Below are positions 26,978 through 34,894 of a stretch of DNA of 61,272 nucleotides, piece after piece; within the stretch, counting starts at the first letter, position 1, and every line of letters begins with the position of its first letter. Origin of the DNA: Clostridia bacterium (lineage in GTDB: Bacteria; Bacillota; Clostridia; Oscillospirales; CAG-272); contig JAFTNJ010000022.1 of NCBI GenBank assembly GCA_017451915.1, forward strand, positions 1-61,272, written 5' to 3'. A program made the translations under genes and the position numbers. The notes under the pieces were generated by a model. It did no database searches and was not told the origin of the DNA. It saw only the letters and a program-made list of their open reading frames with translations.

Positions 26978-28374
26978 TGCAGCTACCGTTTGTTTCACCC
27001 CATCGGCTGGCCGGGCAGGACTCCCACACTCCGGTGCTTCTGGCCTTTTCGGGCGGTGCCGATTCCCGCGCCCTGCTTCATCTTCTTGCCGAGGATGCCA
27101 AGGTCGTGGGCTATCCCTTGCTCCTGGCGCACGTCAACCACGGGATCCGTGGGGTGGAGGCGTTGCGTGACCGCGACTTTTGTCAGCGTGTGGCGCGGGA
27201 GTACGGTCTGGAGCTCTGCCTTTTGGAGGTCGACGTTCCAAGGCTTGCCAAGGAGCACGGCCGTGGCTTGGAGGAAGAGGCACGAGCGGTGCGGTACGAG
27301 TTTTTTTCTGCCCTGATGCAGGAGCGGGGAATCCCGATTCTGGCTACGGCACACCATGCCGACGATCACCTGGAGACCCTTTTGTTCCGTCTTTCCAGAG
27401 GAACCACCCCCAAGGGCATGGGCGGGATTTTGCCCGCACGTCCCTTTGAAACGGGGAGCCTGGTTCGTCCCTTGCTGAAAGCCACCCGCCGTCAGATTCT
27501 GGAGTTTTGCGCGGCGCAGGGATTGGAATACGTGACCGACAGCACCAACGGCGATCCCGCGTATGCGCGGAATCGGCTTCGTGCCGAGGTGATCCCGGTT
27601 CTGGAGGAGCTGTTTGCCCGCCCGCAAGAGCGCGCCCTGGAGCTTTCGGCCATGGCACGGCAGGATGAGGACTATTTTGAGGCTTGTGTAGAGCAATTTT
27701 TGAATGCCCATGCCGAGACCGATGGCGTGACGCTGGAGGCTCTGCGCCGGGCGGCCCCTTCGATCCGTCGCCGGGCGGTTGCGGCTTACGTGCAGGAGAA
27801 GATCGGGCAATCCCCCGAGCAGATCCACGTCCGCGAAATTCTGGAGCTGATCGACCAAGGACACAACGGTGGCTGTTGCTCTCTCCCAAAGGGGTGGGAG
27901 GCGGTGACCGAGGGACGGTGGCTTCGGCTGTTGCCTCCCGTGGCAGAGGAGGGGAGCTTCCCCCAACGCCTGGCTTTTTCCACGGGCACCTTTCCCATTC
28001 CCGGAACGGATTTTTCCATTTGCGTGGAAAAGTGGGAGAAAAATACAAAAGTTCACAATTTATCTACAACGCAGTATATAATTTTAAATTTTGATTTTGA
28101 TATAATAGACGGGAGCTTATTTTGGCGACTGCGTCGGGAAGGCGACACCCTTCCCATGGGAGGCATGACCCGAAGACTGCGCAAGCTCTATAATCAAAAG
28201 CAGATCCCTCCGCGTCTGCGGGAGCGTCTGCCTCTGCTTTGCGACGGTGCGGGCATCCTCTGGGCTCCCTTGGTGGGAGCGCGGGACGGCATCCTGTCCG
28301 ATCCGTCCAAGGACGGCTATTTCATCACGTTAAAAATGTCCGAGGGATCCCTGCGGGGTGAATCGGAAGGATAG
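26977..28374 (+). CDS. tilS: tRNA(Ile)-lysidine synthetase
   Basis: This 465-residue enzyme attaches lysine to C34 of the CAT-anticodon isoleucine tRNA using ATP. The PP-loop SGGADS at residues 25-30 and HHADDHLETLLFRL near 126-139 form the N-terminal domain, and TilS substrate-binding and C-terminal domains follow. The family is normally 400-470 residues. A short AT-rich island at 28035-28110 encodes residues about 353-378, unlike the GC-rich remainder, and lies between domains. The start overlaps the dnaB stop. Confidence 0.94.
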   Translation: MQLPFVSPHRLAGQDSHTPVLLAFSGGADSRALLHLLAEDAKVVGYPLLLAHVNHGIRGVEALRDRDFCQRVAREYGLELCLLEVDVPRLAKEHGRGLEEEARAVRYEFFSALMQERGIPILATAHHADDHLETLLFRLSRGTTPKGMGGILPARPFETGSLVRPLLKATRRQILEFCAAQGLEYVTDSTNGDPAYARNRLRAEVIPVLEELFARPQERALELSAMARQDEDYFEACVEQFLNAHAETDGVTLEALRRAAPSIRRRAVAAYVQEKIGQSPEQIHVREILELIDQGHNGGCCSLPKGWEAVTEGRWLRLLPPVAEEGSFPQRLAFSTGTFPIPGTDFSICVEKWEKNTKVHNLSTTQYIILNFDFDIIDGSLFWRLRREGDTLPMGGMTRRLRKLYNQKQIPPRLRERLPLLCDGAGILWAPLVGARDGILSDPSKDGYFITLKMSEGSLRGESEG

Positions 28375-28394
28375 AGAAGGGAGAAACTACACCT

Positions 28395-28952
28395 ATGTAT
28401 ACACCACTTGAGCAGGACATCGAACTGGTTTTGGCGGATGAGGCGACTTTGTCCGGAATCTGTGACCGCTTGGCGGCGCAGATCACCCTGGAGTATCAGG
28501 ATTCCGGCAGAGAATTGATCTTTGTTGTCATTTTAAAGGGCTCGGTCTTTTTTGCCACCGATCTGATCCGTCGGATCCCCTTTGCAACGACCATGGAGTT
28601 TATGAAGGTCTCCTCTTACGGCAAGGGGACCGAGACCTCGGGCTTTATTCAGGTACATCTCGATCTCAAGCGCGACGTCAAGGACGCCGACGTGATCATT
28701 ATTGAGGACATCATCGACAGCGGGCGCACGCTGGAGAAGCTGACCCATCTGTTGGCTGACCGTGGAGCGCACAGCGTCAAATGCTGCACGCTTTTGGATA
28801 AGCCCGAGCGCAGACAGGTGGCGATGGATGCCGATTACGTGGGCATGGAGATCCCCGACGCCTTTGTGGTTGGCTACGGCTTGGATTATGATGAAAAGTA
28901 CCGCAATCTCCCTTACGTAGGCATCTTAAAGCCGTCTGTCTACGAAAAATAA
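28395..28952 (+). CDS. hpt: Hypoxanthine phosphoribosyltransferase
   Basis: This 185-residue enzyme converts hypoxanthine and guanine plus PRPP to nucleotides in purine salvage. The PRPP motif is VIIIEDIIDSGRTL near residues 99-112. The flexible loop SSYGKGTETSG lies near 73-83, and the C-terminal VGYGLDYDEKYRNLPYVGIL is typical. AAGGGAG precedes the start. The tilS-hpt-ftsH order is conserved in Firmicutes. Confidence 0.96.
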   Translation: MYTPLEQDIELVLADEATLSGICDRLAAQITLEYQDSGRELIFVVILKGSVFFATDLIRRIPFATTMEFMKVSSYGKGTETSGFIQVHLDLKRDVKDADVIIIEDIIDSGRTLEKLTHLLADRGAHSVKCCTLLDKPERRQVAMDADYVGMEIPDAFVVGYGLDYDEKYRNLPYVGILKPSVYEK

Positions 28953-28985
28953 ACGCGCAGAATTATCTTTGAACGGAGGAATCCA

Positions 28986-31022
28986 ATGAAAAAAAGAAGC
29001 TTTTTACACGACATTCTCTTCTACGCCGTGATCGTGGCGTTGATCGTCGTCGTGCTGTCGGCACTCTTTTCCGAGGGCAACGGCGCCGATCAGCCTACGT
29101 ATGACGACGTGCTCAATTATTTCCATAATGAGCAGGTAAGAGAAGTCGTGATCACCCCCAAGAACGTCCTGCAGATGAAGATCTACAACGAGGCGCATCC
29201 CCAGGGAACCGTGGTATCTTACAAGCTCAAGAGCTTTGAGATGTTCCACGCCGATCTGGCGGATCTGGTGCAGGAGCAGGTCAACAAGGGGATCATTACC
29301 TATTACGAGCCCCAGCCTGCCACCGAGTTCCCCTGGTGGGTCAGCATGCTTCCTTGGCTCCTGATCCTGGTGGTTATCATCGTCATCTACGTGATCTCGG
29401 TCAAGCAGCTCAGCGGCAAGGGGGGCGGAAAGTTCAATTCCTTTGGCAAGGCCCGGGTACACGTGCCCAATCCCAACGATAAGAGCAAGGTACTCTTCCG
29501 TGACGTGGCCGGTGCCGACGAGGAGAAGGCCGAGCTGGAGGAGATTGTGGAGTTCCTCAAAAATCCCGCCAAGTTCACCAAGCTGGGAGCCAAGATTCCC
29601 CACGGCGTACTGCTGGTGGGCCCTCCCGGTACCGGTAAGACCCTGCTGGCCAAGGCGGTTGCAGGAGAGGCCGGCGTACCCTTTTATTCGATTTCCGGAT
29701 CGGACTTTGTGGAAATGTACGTTGGTGTGGGTGCCTCCCGTGTGCGTGACCTCTTTGAGAACGCGCGGAAATCCCCCGCATCCATCATCTTTATCGACGA
29801 GATCGACGCCGTGGGCCGTCACAGAGGCGCAGGCCTTGGCGGTGGACACGACGAGCGCGAGCAGACCCTGAACCAGCTGCTGGTGGAGATGGACGGCTTT
29901 GGCTCGCACGAGGGGATCATCGTGATGGCGGCCACCAACCGTCCCGACATTCTCGATCCTGCGCTCCTTCGTCCCGGACGCTTTGACCGTCAGGTTACCG
30001 TCAACTATCCCGATATGAAGGGCAGAGAGGAGATCCTCAAGGTTCATGCCCGCAACAAGCCCCTGGAGTCGGGTGTGGACTTCCATAAGGTAGCCCAATC
30101 CACCGTCGGCTTTACCGGTGCGGATCTGGCCAACCTGCTTAACGAGGCGGCTCTCTTGGCGGCCAAAAAGAACAAGTCCCTGATCGGCATGGAGGACATT
30201 GAAGCGGCTTATATGAAGGAGCTTCTCGGTCCCCAGAAGAAGACCAAGGCGCGTTCCGAAAAGGACAACAAGCTGGTAGCTTACCACGAGGCGGGACACG
30301 CGGTGGTGACTTACTATTGCAAGCACACCGATCCCGTAAAGCACATTACCATCATTCCCGCAGGACGTACCGGCGGCGTGACCATTCGCGTTCCCCTGGA
30401 GGATCAGCTGGGCTCTACCCGCGGCGAGATGATGGACGATATTCGCATTTCTCTTGGCGGACGCATTGCCGAGGAGCTGATCATGGAGGATATCTCCACC
30501 GGTGCGTCCTCGGATATTCAAAAGGCCACCCAGGTGGCGCGCAAGATGGTTACCCAGTACGGTATGAGCGACAAGCTCGGCACCGTGCTCTACGGATCGG
30601 GTCACTCCGAGGTCTTCCTGGGACGTGACTACGGCACCGGCAAGGATTATTCCGAGCAGACCGCCGCCGCCATCGACGGAGAGATCCAGCGCATCATTGG
30701 GGATTGCTATGCCGATGCCAAGCAGATCCTTAGCGAGCATATTGACAAGCTGCACTTTGTAGCACAGTACCTGCTCAAGCATGAGAGCATGGACGGCGAT
30801 CAGTTTGCTGCCGCCATGAAGGACGGTGCCACCGAGGAGGAGCTGGACGCCATCGCTGCCGAGAAGGAAGAAAAGAGCCGCCGCGACAATGAGGAGCGAC
30901 AGGCCGCGCAAAAGGCTGCCGAGGAGGCCGCAAAGACCTCGGACGAGGGAACGGAGGAGGTCTCGGATGCAACCGAGGATCCCACCAACGCATCGCAAAA
31001 CGATTGGCCCCACATCAATTGA
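28986..31022 (+). CDS. ftsH: ATP-dependent zinc metalloprotease FtsH
   Basis: This 678-residue membrane-bound hexameric protease degrades membrane and regulatory proteins. Two membrane segments are at about 9-26 and 118-140. The AAA domain has Walker A GPPGTGKT near 211-218, Walker [12 protein letters not shown], and a GRFDRQ arginine-finger region. The zinc site is HEAGH near 435-439. The C-terminal tail is acidic and Lys/Glu/Ala-rich. The length is typical. GGAGGA lies upstream. Confidence 0.97.
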   Translation: MKKRSFLHDILFYAVIVALIVVVLSALFSEGNGADQPTYDDVLNYFHNEQVREVVITPKNVLQMKIYNEAHPQGTVVSYKLKSFEMFHADLADLVQEQVNKGIITYYEPQPATEFPWWVSMLPWLLILVVIIVIYVISVKQLSGKGGGKFNSFGKARVHVPNPNDKSKVLFRDVAGADEEKAELEEIVEFLKNPAKFTKLGAKIPHGVLLVGPPGTGKTLLAKAVAGEAGVPFYSISGSDFVEMYVGVGASRVRDLFENARKSPASIIFIDEIDAVGRHRGAGLGGGHDEREQTLNQLLVEMDGFGSHEGIIVMAATNRPDILDPALLRPGRFDRQVTVNYPDMKGREEILKVHARNKPLESGVDFHKVAQSTVGFTGADLANLLNEAALLAAKKNKSLIGMEDIEAAYMKELLGPQKKTKARSEKDNKLVAYHEAGHAVVTYYCKHTDPVKHITIIPAGRTGGVTIRVPLEDQLGSTRGEMMDDIRISLGGRIAEELIMEDISTGASSDIQKATQVARKMVTQYGMSDKLGTVLYGSGHSEVFLGRDYGTGKDYSEQTAAAIDGEIQRIIGDCYADAKQILSEHIDKLHFVAQYLLKHESMDGDQFAAAMKDGATEEELDAIAAEKEEKSRRDNEERQAAQKAAEEAAKTSDEGTEEVSDATEDPTNASQNDWPHIN

Positions 31023-31088
31023 TTTTTCCGGAGGACCGCAGAAAATGCGGTCCTCTTTTTCGTATTGGCTCGTCGGGAAATTTTTTCC

Positions 31089-31118
31089 TTGACAAACCCT
31101 ACCTACCTGTGGTATAAT
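31089..31118 (+). promoter_or_regulatory. Promoter of the phosphoribosyltransferase-like gene
   Basis: TTGACA at 31089-31094 and TATAAT at 31113-31118 with an 18-base spacer, 25 bases before the start codon. Confidence 0.85.
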
Positions 31119-31142
31119 AAAAAAAAAGGAGTCTTTTTCATC

Positions 31143-31784
31143 ATGCCTACCAGTAACTCTTACAAGATCCGCACCAAGCACCGTAATCTCTTTCTGCGCG
31201 TGGCCAAGGGACATTTTGCAACCAGCCATAGCCATATCAATTATTATATCGACGTGACCACGCAAAAGACCCGTTTGTCCGAGGCCAAGGCCGTTGCCAA
31301 GGAGTTGGTTTCCTACTATTCCGCCAACACCATTGTGGATACGGTCCTTTGCTTGGATGGTACCGAGGTCATTGGCGCGTGCCTGGCCAACGAGCTGACC
31401 AAGGGTGCGTTTATGAACCTGAACGCCCACCAAACCATTTATATCATTACTCCCGAGCATACCACGGGAAGCCAGCTGTTCTTCCGTGATAATATTTTGC
31501 AGGCGATTGCGGGAAAGCACGTTTTGATCCTTGCCGCGTCTGTTTCCACAGGATATACGGCAAAGGCGGCGGTGGAAGCGATTAAGTATTACAACGGTCA
31601 TGTATCGGGCATTTGCTCGATCTTTGCCACCGTTGATGAGTGCGCGGGATATCCCGTTCACTCGGTGTTCGATCCTAAGGATCTTCAGGATTACGCATCC
31701 CATCCCTCTCACGAGTGCCCCATGTGCAAAAAGGGTGAGAAGATCGACGCCCTGGTCAATAGCTTTGGATATTCGAAGCTGTAA
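31143..31784 (+). CDS. Phosphoribosyltransferase-fold protein with altered PRPP motif
   Basis: This 213-residue protein has the type I phosphoribosyltransferase layout of orotate phosphoribosyltransferase. A conserved VLCLDGTEVIGACLANELT precedes HVLILAASVSTGYTAKAAVEAI near residues 122-143. That segment stands where a PRPP motif of the type DDxxTTG is expected, but the acidic pair is replaced by AAS. A C-terminal HECPMCKKGEKIDAL may bind zinc. It may therefore be a regulator or a binding protein and not an enzyme. AAAGGAG sets the start at 31143. It is monocistronic, ending at a strong terminator. Confidence 0.75.
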   Translation: MPTSNSYKIRTKHRNLFLRVAKGHFATSHSHINYYIDVTTQKTRLSEAKAVAKELVSYYSANTIVDTVLCLDGTEVIGACLANELTKGAFMNLNAHQTIYIITPEHTTGSQLFFRDNILQAIAGKHVLILAASVSTGYTAKAAVEAIKYYNGHVSGICSIFATVDECAGYPVHSVFDPKDLQDYASHPSHECPMCKKGEKIDALVNSFGYSKL

Positions 31785-31796
31785 TTTTTATAAAAA

Positions 31797-31831
31797 GAAA
31801 AAAGACGCAACCGCGGTTGCGTCTTTTTTTT
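31797..31831. terminator. Intrinsic terminator
   Basis: A stem AAAGACGCAACCGCGGTTGCGTCTTT with flanking A-run and run of eight T follows the phosphoribosyltransferase-like gene. Confidence 0.9.
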
Positions 31832-31923
31832 GTTTGGATAACCAAATTAATCCCCAGTTCTACTTGGGTAGCGGAAAACGAGCGGAGCGACGACAAAATG
31901 GGTAGCTACCAGCAAGCCCAAAA

Positions 31924-32027
31924 GAAAGCCTCTCCCTTAGGGAGAGGTGGATTGCGGAGCAAGACGGAGAGGGAAAGAGCCCCTCTCACCCGCTGACGCG
32001 GGAGCTCTCCCAAAGGGAGAGCCTTTC
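31924..32027. repeat. Imperfect palindromic repeat element
   Basis: The ends are inverted copies of each other (GAAAGCCTCTCCCTTAGGGA at the left and a near-complement at the right), and each end is itself a small palindrome. The middle carries another hairpin (CCCGCTGACGCGGG). The 104-base size and structure fit a non-autonomous repeat, and I recall similar repeats scattered in clostridial genomes. Confidence 0.65.
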
Positions 32028-32129
32028 TGATAAACCCCGTTTACGGGGGGCAGTGCGTGTGATGCGATGATATAATTCGGTGCCCCTTTTAGGGGTTAAG
32101 CCGGTAATAGCCCCTTACAGGGGCTGTGC

Positions 32130-32155
32130 AAACCACCGGTTGAACCGGTGGTTTT
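32130..32155 (-). terminator. Terminator-like hairpin after the P-II-like gene
   Basis: The palindrome AACCACCGGTTGAACCGGTGGTT lies six bases past the stop of the leftward P-II-like gene. The T-run on the minus strand is short, so termination may be weak. Confidence 0.55.
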
Positions 32156-32161
32156 GATTGT

Positions 32162-32893
32162 TTAATCCTCATCCTGATCAAAGCGGCCAATGCCGATCAG
32201 GGAGTCCACGGGAAGGGAGAAGAGCACGGCGCCGCCGTCGGTCTTCAGGCCTGCGTTTTCGCGGATGGCTTCCATGATTTGCGCTTTGTATTCGTGGGAG
32301 GTCAGGAAGGCAATGGTGTCGGTCTCCTGCTTAAAGGAGGTGCCGATCAGCTGCTCTGCCTGCTTGTTGTTGATGCTGCGGGTGTGGAGAATGGTAGCAC
32401 CGGTGGCACCTGCCGCGCGGCTGCAATCCAGCACCTTGTCGGTATATTTTTGATTCACTACGGCAACGATCAATTCATGCATTTTCTTTGTGCGCTCCTT
32501 TTCCGATGTGTTTTTAGAAGGGTCGGCAACCGATTCCTCCCGGAAAGGGGTATTGAGAATCGCGTTGCTGATGATGCTGGAGATTCCCGAAAGGGGAATG
32601 GTAAAGGCAATTCCGTTGCCCATAAGATAGAGCTTTAAGCGTTTGTTGATGGCGCGCAGGACCTGGGATTGGCAGTAATTGGGGATCAAGGAATATACAA
32701 CGCGCTTTTCGATCTCGTCCAATCCCAAATAGCTCATGTAGTGGGAGGTCGCCGTTCCATAGCCGAGAGAGGAGAAGTGAAGGGAAACACAGCACTCGTT
32801 GCAAACCTCGGTCAAAGCCATCTCATCCTCCTTGCGAAGGATGCAGACCAGCAGCTTTGCGCGTTTTTCAAATGGAGTTGTTTTCTTTGCCAT
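32162..32893 (-). CDS. P-II-like signalling protein paired with DUF1538
   Basis: This 243-residue protein appears to be two fused P-II-type ferredoxin-like domains. The first half is near residues 12-105 (LLVCILRKEDEMALTEVC). The second is near 135-240 (HELIVAVVNQKYTDKVLDCSRAAGATGATILHTRSI and GGAVLFSLPVDSLIGIG). No DUF1538 or membrane segment is in it. Genes like this accompany DUF1538 membrane proteins, as here, where the start overlaps the DUF1538 stop (TGATG). It likely gates or regulates that transporter, but this is inferred from context. Confidence 0.75.
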   Translation of the reverse strand: MAKKTTPFEKRAKLLVCILRKEDEMALTEVCNECCVSLHFSSLGYGTATSHYMSYLGLDEIEKRVVYSLIPNYCQSQVLRAINKRLKLYLMGNGIAFTIPLSGISSIISNAILNTPFREESVADPSKNTSEKERTKKMHELIVAVVNQKYTDKVLDCSRAAGATGATILHTRSINNKQAEQLIGTSFKQETDTIAFLTSHEYKAQIMEAIRENAGLKTDGGAVLFSLPVDSLIGIGRFDQDED

Positions 32894-34440
32894 CAGCGGT
32901 TCACCTCCTGGAGTTCTTGCATACTTTCAAATACCGATTCGCTGTAGTCCAGGATCACTTCCTGCTCGGTGGTAAAGCGGCTGATCGCGCGCTTTGCCTT
33001 CAGGCTATACAGCAATCCGCAGATCTGAATGGAAATGATGGGGGTCAGGGCCACAAAGGACACGCATCCAAAGGCCTGGGTCATAATGTCAACCCCCAGG
33101 GTGGAGCAGGCACCAATGGCCAGGGGAAGAACGAAGGCGCTCATCATGGCACCGCTGGCCACTCCGCCCGAGTCAAAGGCGATGCCGGTAAAGAATTTGG
33201 GAACGAAGAAGGAAAGTCCCAAGCAAATGATGTAACCGGGAATCAGAATCCACAAAATCGAGATCCCCGTAAGAATACGAAGCATGGAAAGACCCAACGC
33301 GGCACACACACCAATGGAGAGGGTGAGGCGCATGGTGTCGGCGGAAATGGCACCGGCGGTGATCTGCTCAACCTGCTTATTCAGCACGTAGACCGCAGGC
33401 TCGGCATTGACGATGAAGTAACCAATGAGCATACAAATGGGAACCAACAGCTCGCCGCCGCCAATGTTGGCCAGGGACTGTCCCAAGGCCAGACCCGTGG
33501 GGCGGAAGCCCTCATTGGCACCGGTCAGGAAGATGACCAGACCAACGAAGGTATAAACGATACCAACACCGATACGGATCAGCTTCGTGGTGCTAAAGGC
33601 TTTGGTGACCAGCTGAAAGAGGACCGAAAAGACGATGGTGGGAAGCAGTGCGATGCCCACGTCGGCGGCGTGATCCGCAAAGCCGTGGAGGTAGTGGGAC
33701 ATTCCCTCGCGGGTATGCTCTACCTGGGTGATCATGTCGCCCATATCGTAGTCGCCGCCCTCCAGGCGGAAGCAGATGCCAAGGATCAGCACCGAGAGAA
33801 TGGGACCAATGCTGCAAAGGGCAACCAAACCGAAGGAGTCGTCCTGTCCGTCGTCGGAGCGGATGCGGGAAATACCGGCACCAATGGACATGATAAAGGG
33901 AACCGTCATAGGCCCGGTGGTCACTCCGCCCGAGTCAAAGGACACCGACCAGAATCCCACGGGAACGAAGAAGCAGAGCAAAAAAGCAATGGCGTAAAAG
34001 ATGCCCAGCAAGAGGGCCAGATTGACGTGGAAAACAATGCGGAGAATGGCAATGGCCAAAAAAATGCCAACGCCAACCGACACCGTCAGGATCAGCAGCA
34101 TATTGGGAACTCCCGATACCTGATCTGCCAGGATCTGCAGGTCGGGCTCGGAAATGGTGACCAGAATACCGATCACAAAGCTGATCAGGGCGATCAGCCA
34201 GATCTTTCCCGAGGCGGCCAGGGAGGAACCCAATTTGGCGCCCAAAGGAAGCATCGACATCTCCGCGCCCATGGTAAAGATCGCAAGACCCGCGATCAAA
34301 CAGAGCACGCCCAAAAGGAACATCAAAAAGGTTCCGGGCTCCAAGGGGGTGACGGTAACGCTGAGGAGCATTACGATCGCCGCGATGGGGAGGATCGACG
34401 TAAGGGATTCATGAAATTTCGCTTTAATCAGGTTTTTCAC
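32893..34440 (-). CDS. DUF1538 domain membrane protein (tandem repeat)
   Basis: This is a 515-residue protein of two homologous halves, each with about five or six membrane segments. The repeated motif is FDSGGVTTGPM in the first half near residue 155-180 and FDSGGVASGAMM in the second near 430-445. DUF1538 proteins are predicted transporters of unknown substrate. The GTG at 34440 is chosen as start because AAAGGA precedes it at normal spacing; an upstream ATG at 34479 lacks a ribosome-binding site. It is the first gene of the pair with the P-II-like protein. Confidence 0.85.
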   Translation of the reverse strand: MKNLIKAKFHESLTSILPIAAIVMLLSVTVTPLEPGTFLMFLLGVLCLIAGLAIFTMGAEMSMLPLGAKLGSSLAASGKIWLIALISFVIGILVTISEPDLQILADQVSGVPNMLLILTVSVGVGIFLAIAILRIVFHVNLALLLGIFYAIAFLLCFFVPVGFWSVSFDSGGVTTGPMTVPFIMSIGAGISRIRSDDGQDDSFGLVALCSIGPILSVLILGICFRLEGGDYDMGDMITQVEHTREGMSHYLHGFADHAADVGIALLPTIVFSVLFQLVTKAFSTTKLIRIGVGIVYTFVGLVIFLTGANEGFRPTGLALGQSLANIGGGELLVPICMLIGYFIVNAEPAVYVLNKQVEQITAGAISADTMRLTLSIGVCAALGLSMLRILTGISILWILIPGYIICLGLSFFVPKFFTGIAFDSGGVASGAMMSAFVLPLAIGACSTLGVDIMTQAFGCVSFVALTPIISIQICGLLYSLKAKRAISRFTTEQEVILDYSESVFESMQELQEVNR

Positions 34441-34614
34441 GAGGAGCGTCCTTTCTGTAAAAAATGTTACCTTATTCATTATATCATAGATTTATTTTTA
34501 TTTGTGTCTTTTTTTGAAAAAAATAAAAACAAAATTTTTCGGCGCAGTAATCAAAAAATTGTCACTCCCGTCGAATTGTTAACAACAAGATTTGATTTGT
34601 TCACAGTTTGTATA

Positions 34615-34643
34615 TTGATTCTCGCGCGGGAATCGGCTATAAT
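34615..34643 (+). promoter_or_regulatory. Promoter of the CorC-type gene
   Basis: TTGATT at 34615-34620 and TATAAT at 34638-34643 with a 17-base spacer. Confidence 0.8.
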
Positions 34644-34649
34644 ATGTAG

Positions 34650-34824
34650 GAATGGATCTCTCTCCCCATCCCGTGGAGTGAGAAGTATGGAAGAAAGGAG
34701 AACCAGTGTAACATGGACGGCGGATCTGCCCCTGACGGAGACCGAACGACTCCCCCTGAATAGAAATGCTCGTTGTGACTTGAAATCTTCCCAAGGAGGG
34801 GAAATAGCAAGTCCTATTTTTGTG
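34650..34824 (+). promoter_or_regulatory. Candidate structured 5' leader with intrinsic attenuator
   Basis: The leader contains several GC-rich blocks (GGCGGATCTGCC near 34719-34730, GGAG/CTCC near 34737-34754). It ends in a hairpin GACTTG (34777-34782)/CAAGTC (34808-34813) with an inner TTCCC/GGGAA, followed by CTATTTTTG. This looks like an intrinsic terminator 80 bases before the gene. TCCCC at 34751-34755 could pair with GGGGA at 34798-34802 to disrupt it. The arrangement resembles a riboswitch, but I do not recognise the class. It does not match the M-box or the yybP-ykoY core by eye. Confidence 0.5.
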
Positions 34825-34894
34825 TCTGTTTGTCAAAAAGAAATTGCGACCCATTTTTATTCATAATTTATAAAGGAGTTTTTCATTTTTCGTC

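Larger units (their letters stand above)
31832..32161. other. Repeat-rich intergenic region
   Basis: This 330-base gap has no gene. It holds the palindromic repeat at 31924-32027, a run of short GC hairpins near 32050-32125 (GCCCCTTTTAGGGG and GCCCCTTACAGGGGC), and a terminator palindrome at 32130-32155. Confidence 0.7.
34441..34894. promoter_or_regulatory. Divergent intergenic region with long leader
   Basis: The 454-base gap has no gene. On the minus strand a TATAAT box (34483-34478) precedes the DUF1538 gene. On the plus strand a promoter at 34615-34643 starts a leader of about 250 bases to the CorC-type gene. Confidence 0.6.

Noticed and set aside
29004-31712. A 902-codon open frame on the minus strand across ftsH
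   Set aside because: It is the antisense shadow of ftsH, which has clear motifs on the plus strand.
34650-34824. Identity as an M-box or yybP-ykoY riboswitch
   Set aside because: I could not find their conserved core by eye, so only an unassigned leader is reported.
32857-34866. A 669-codon open frame on the plus strand
   Set aside because: Shadow of DUF1538; the sequence is Gly/His/Gln/Asp-rich without domains.
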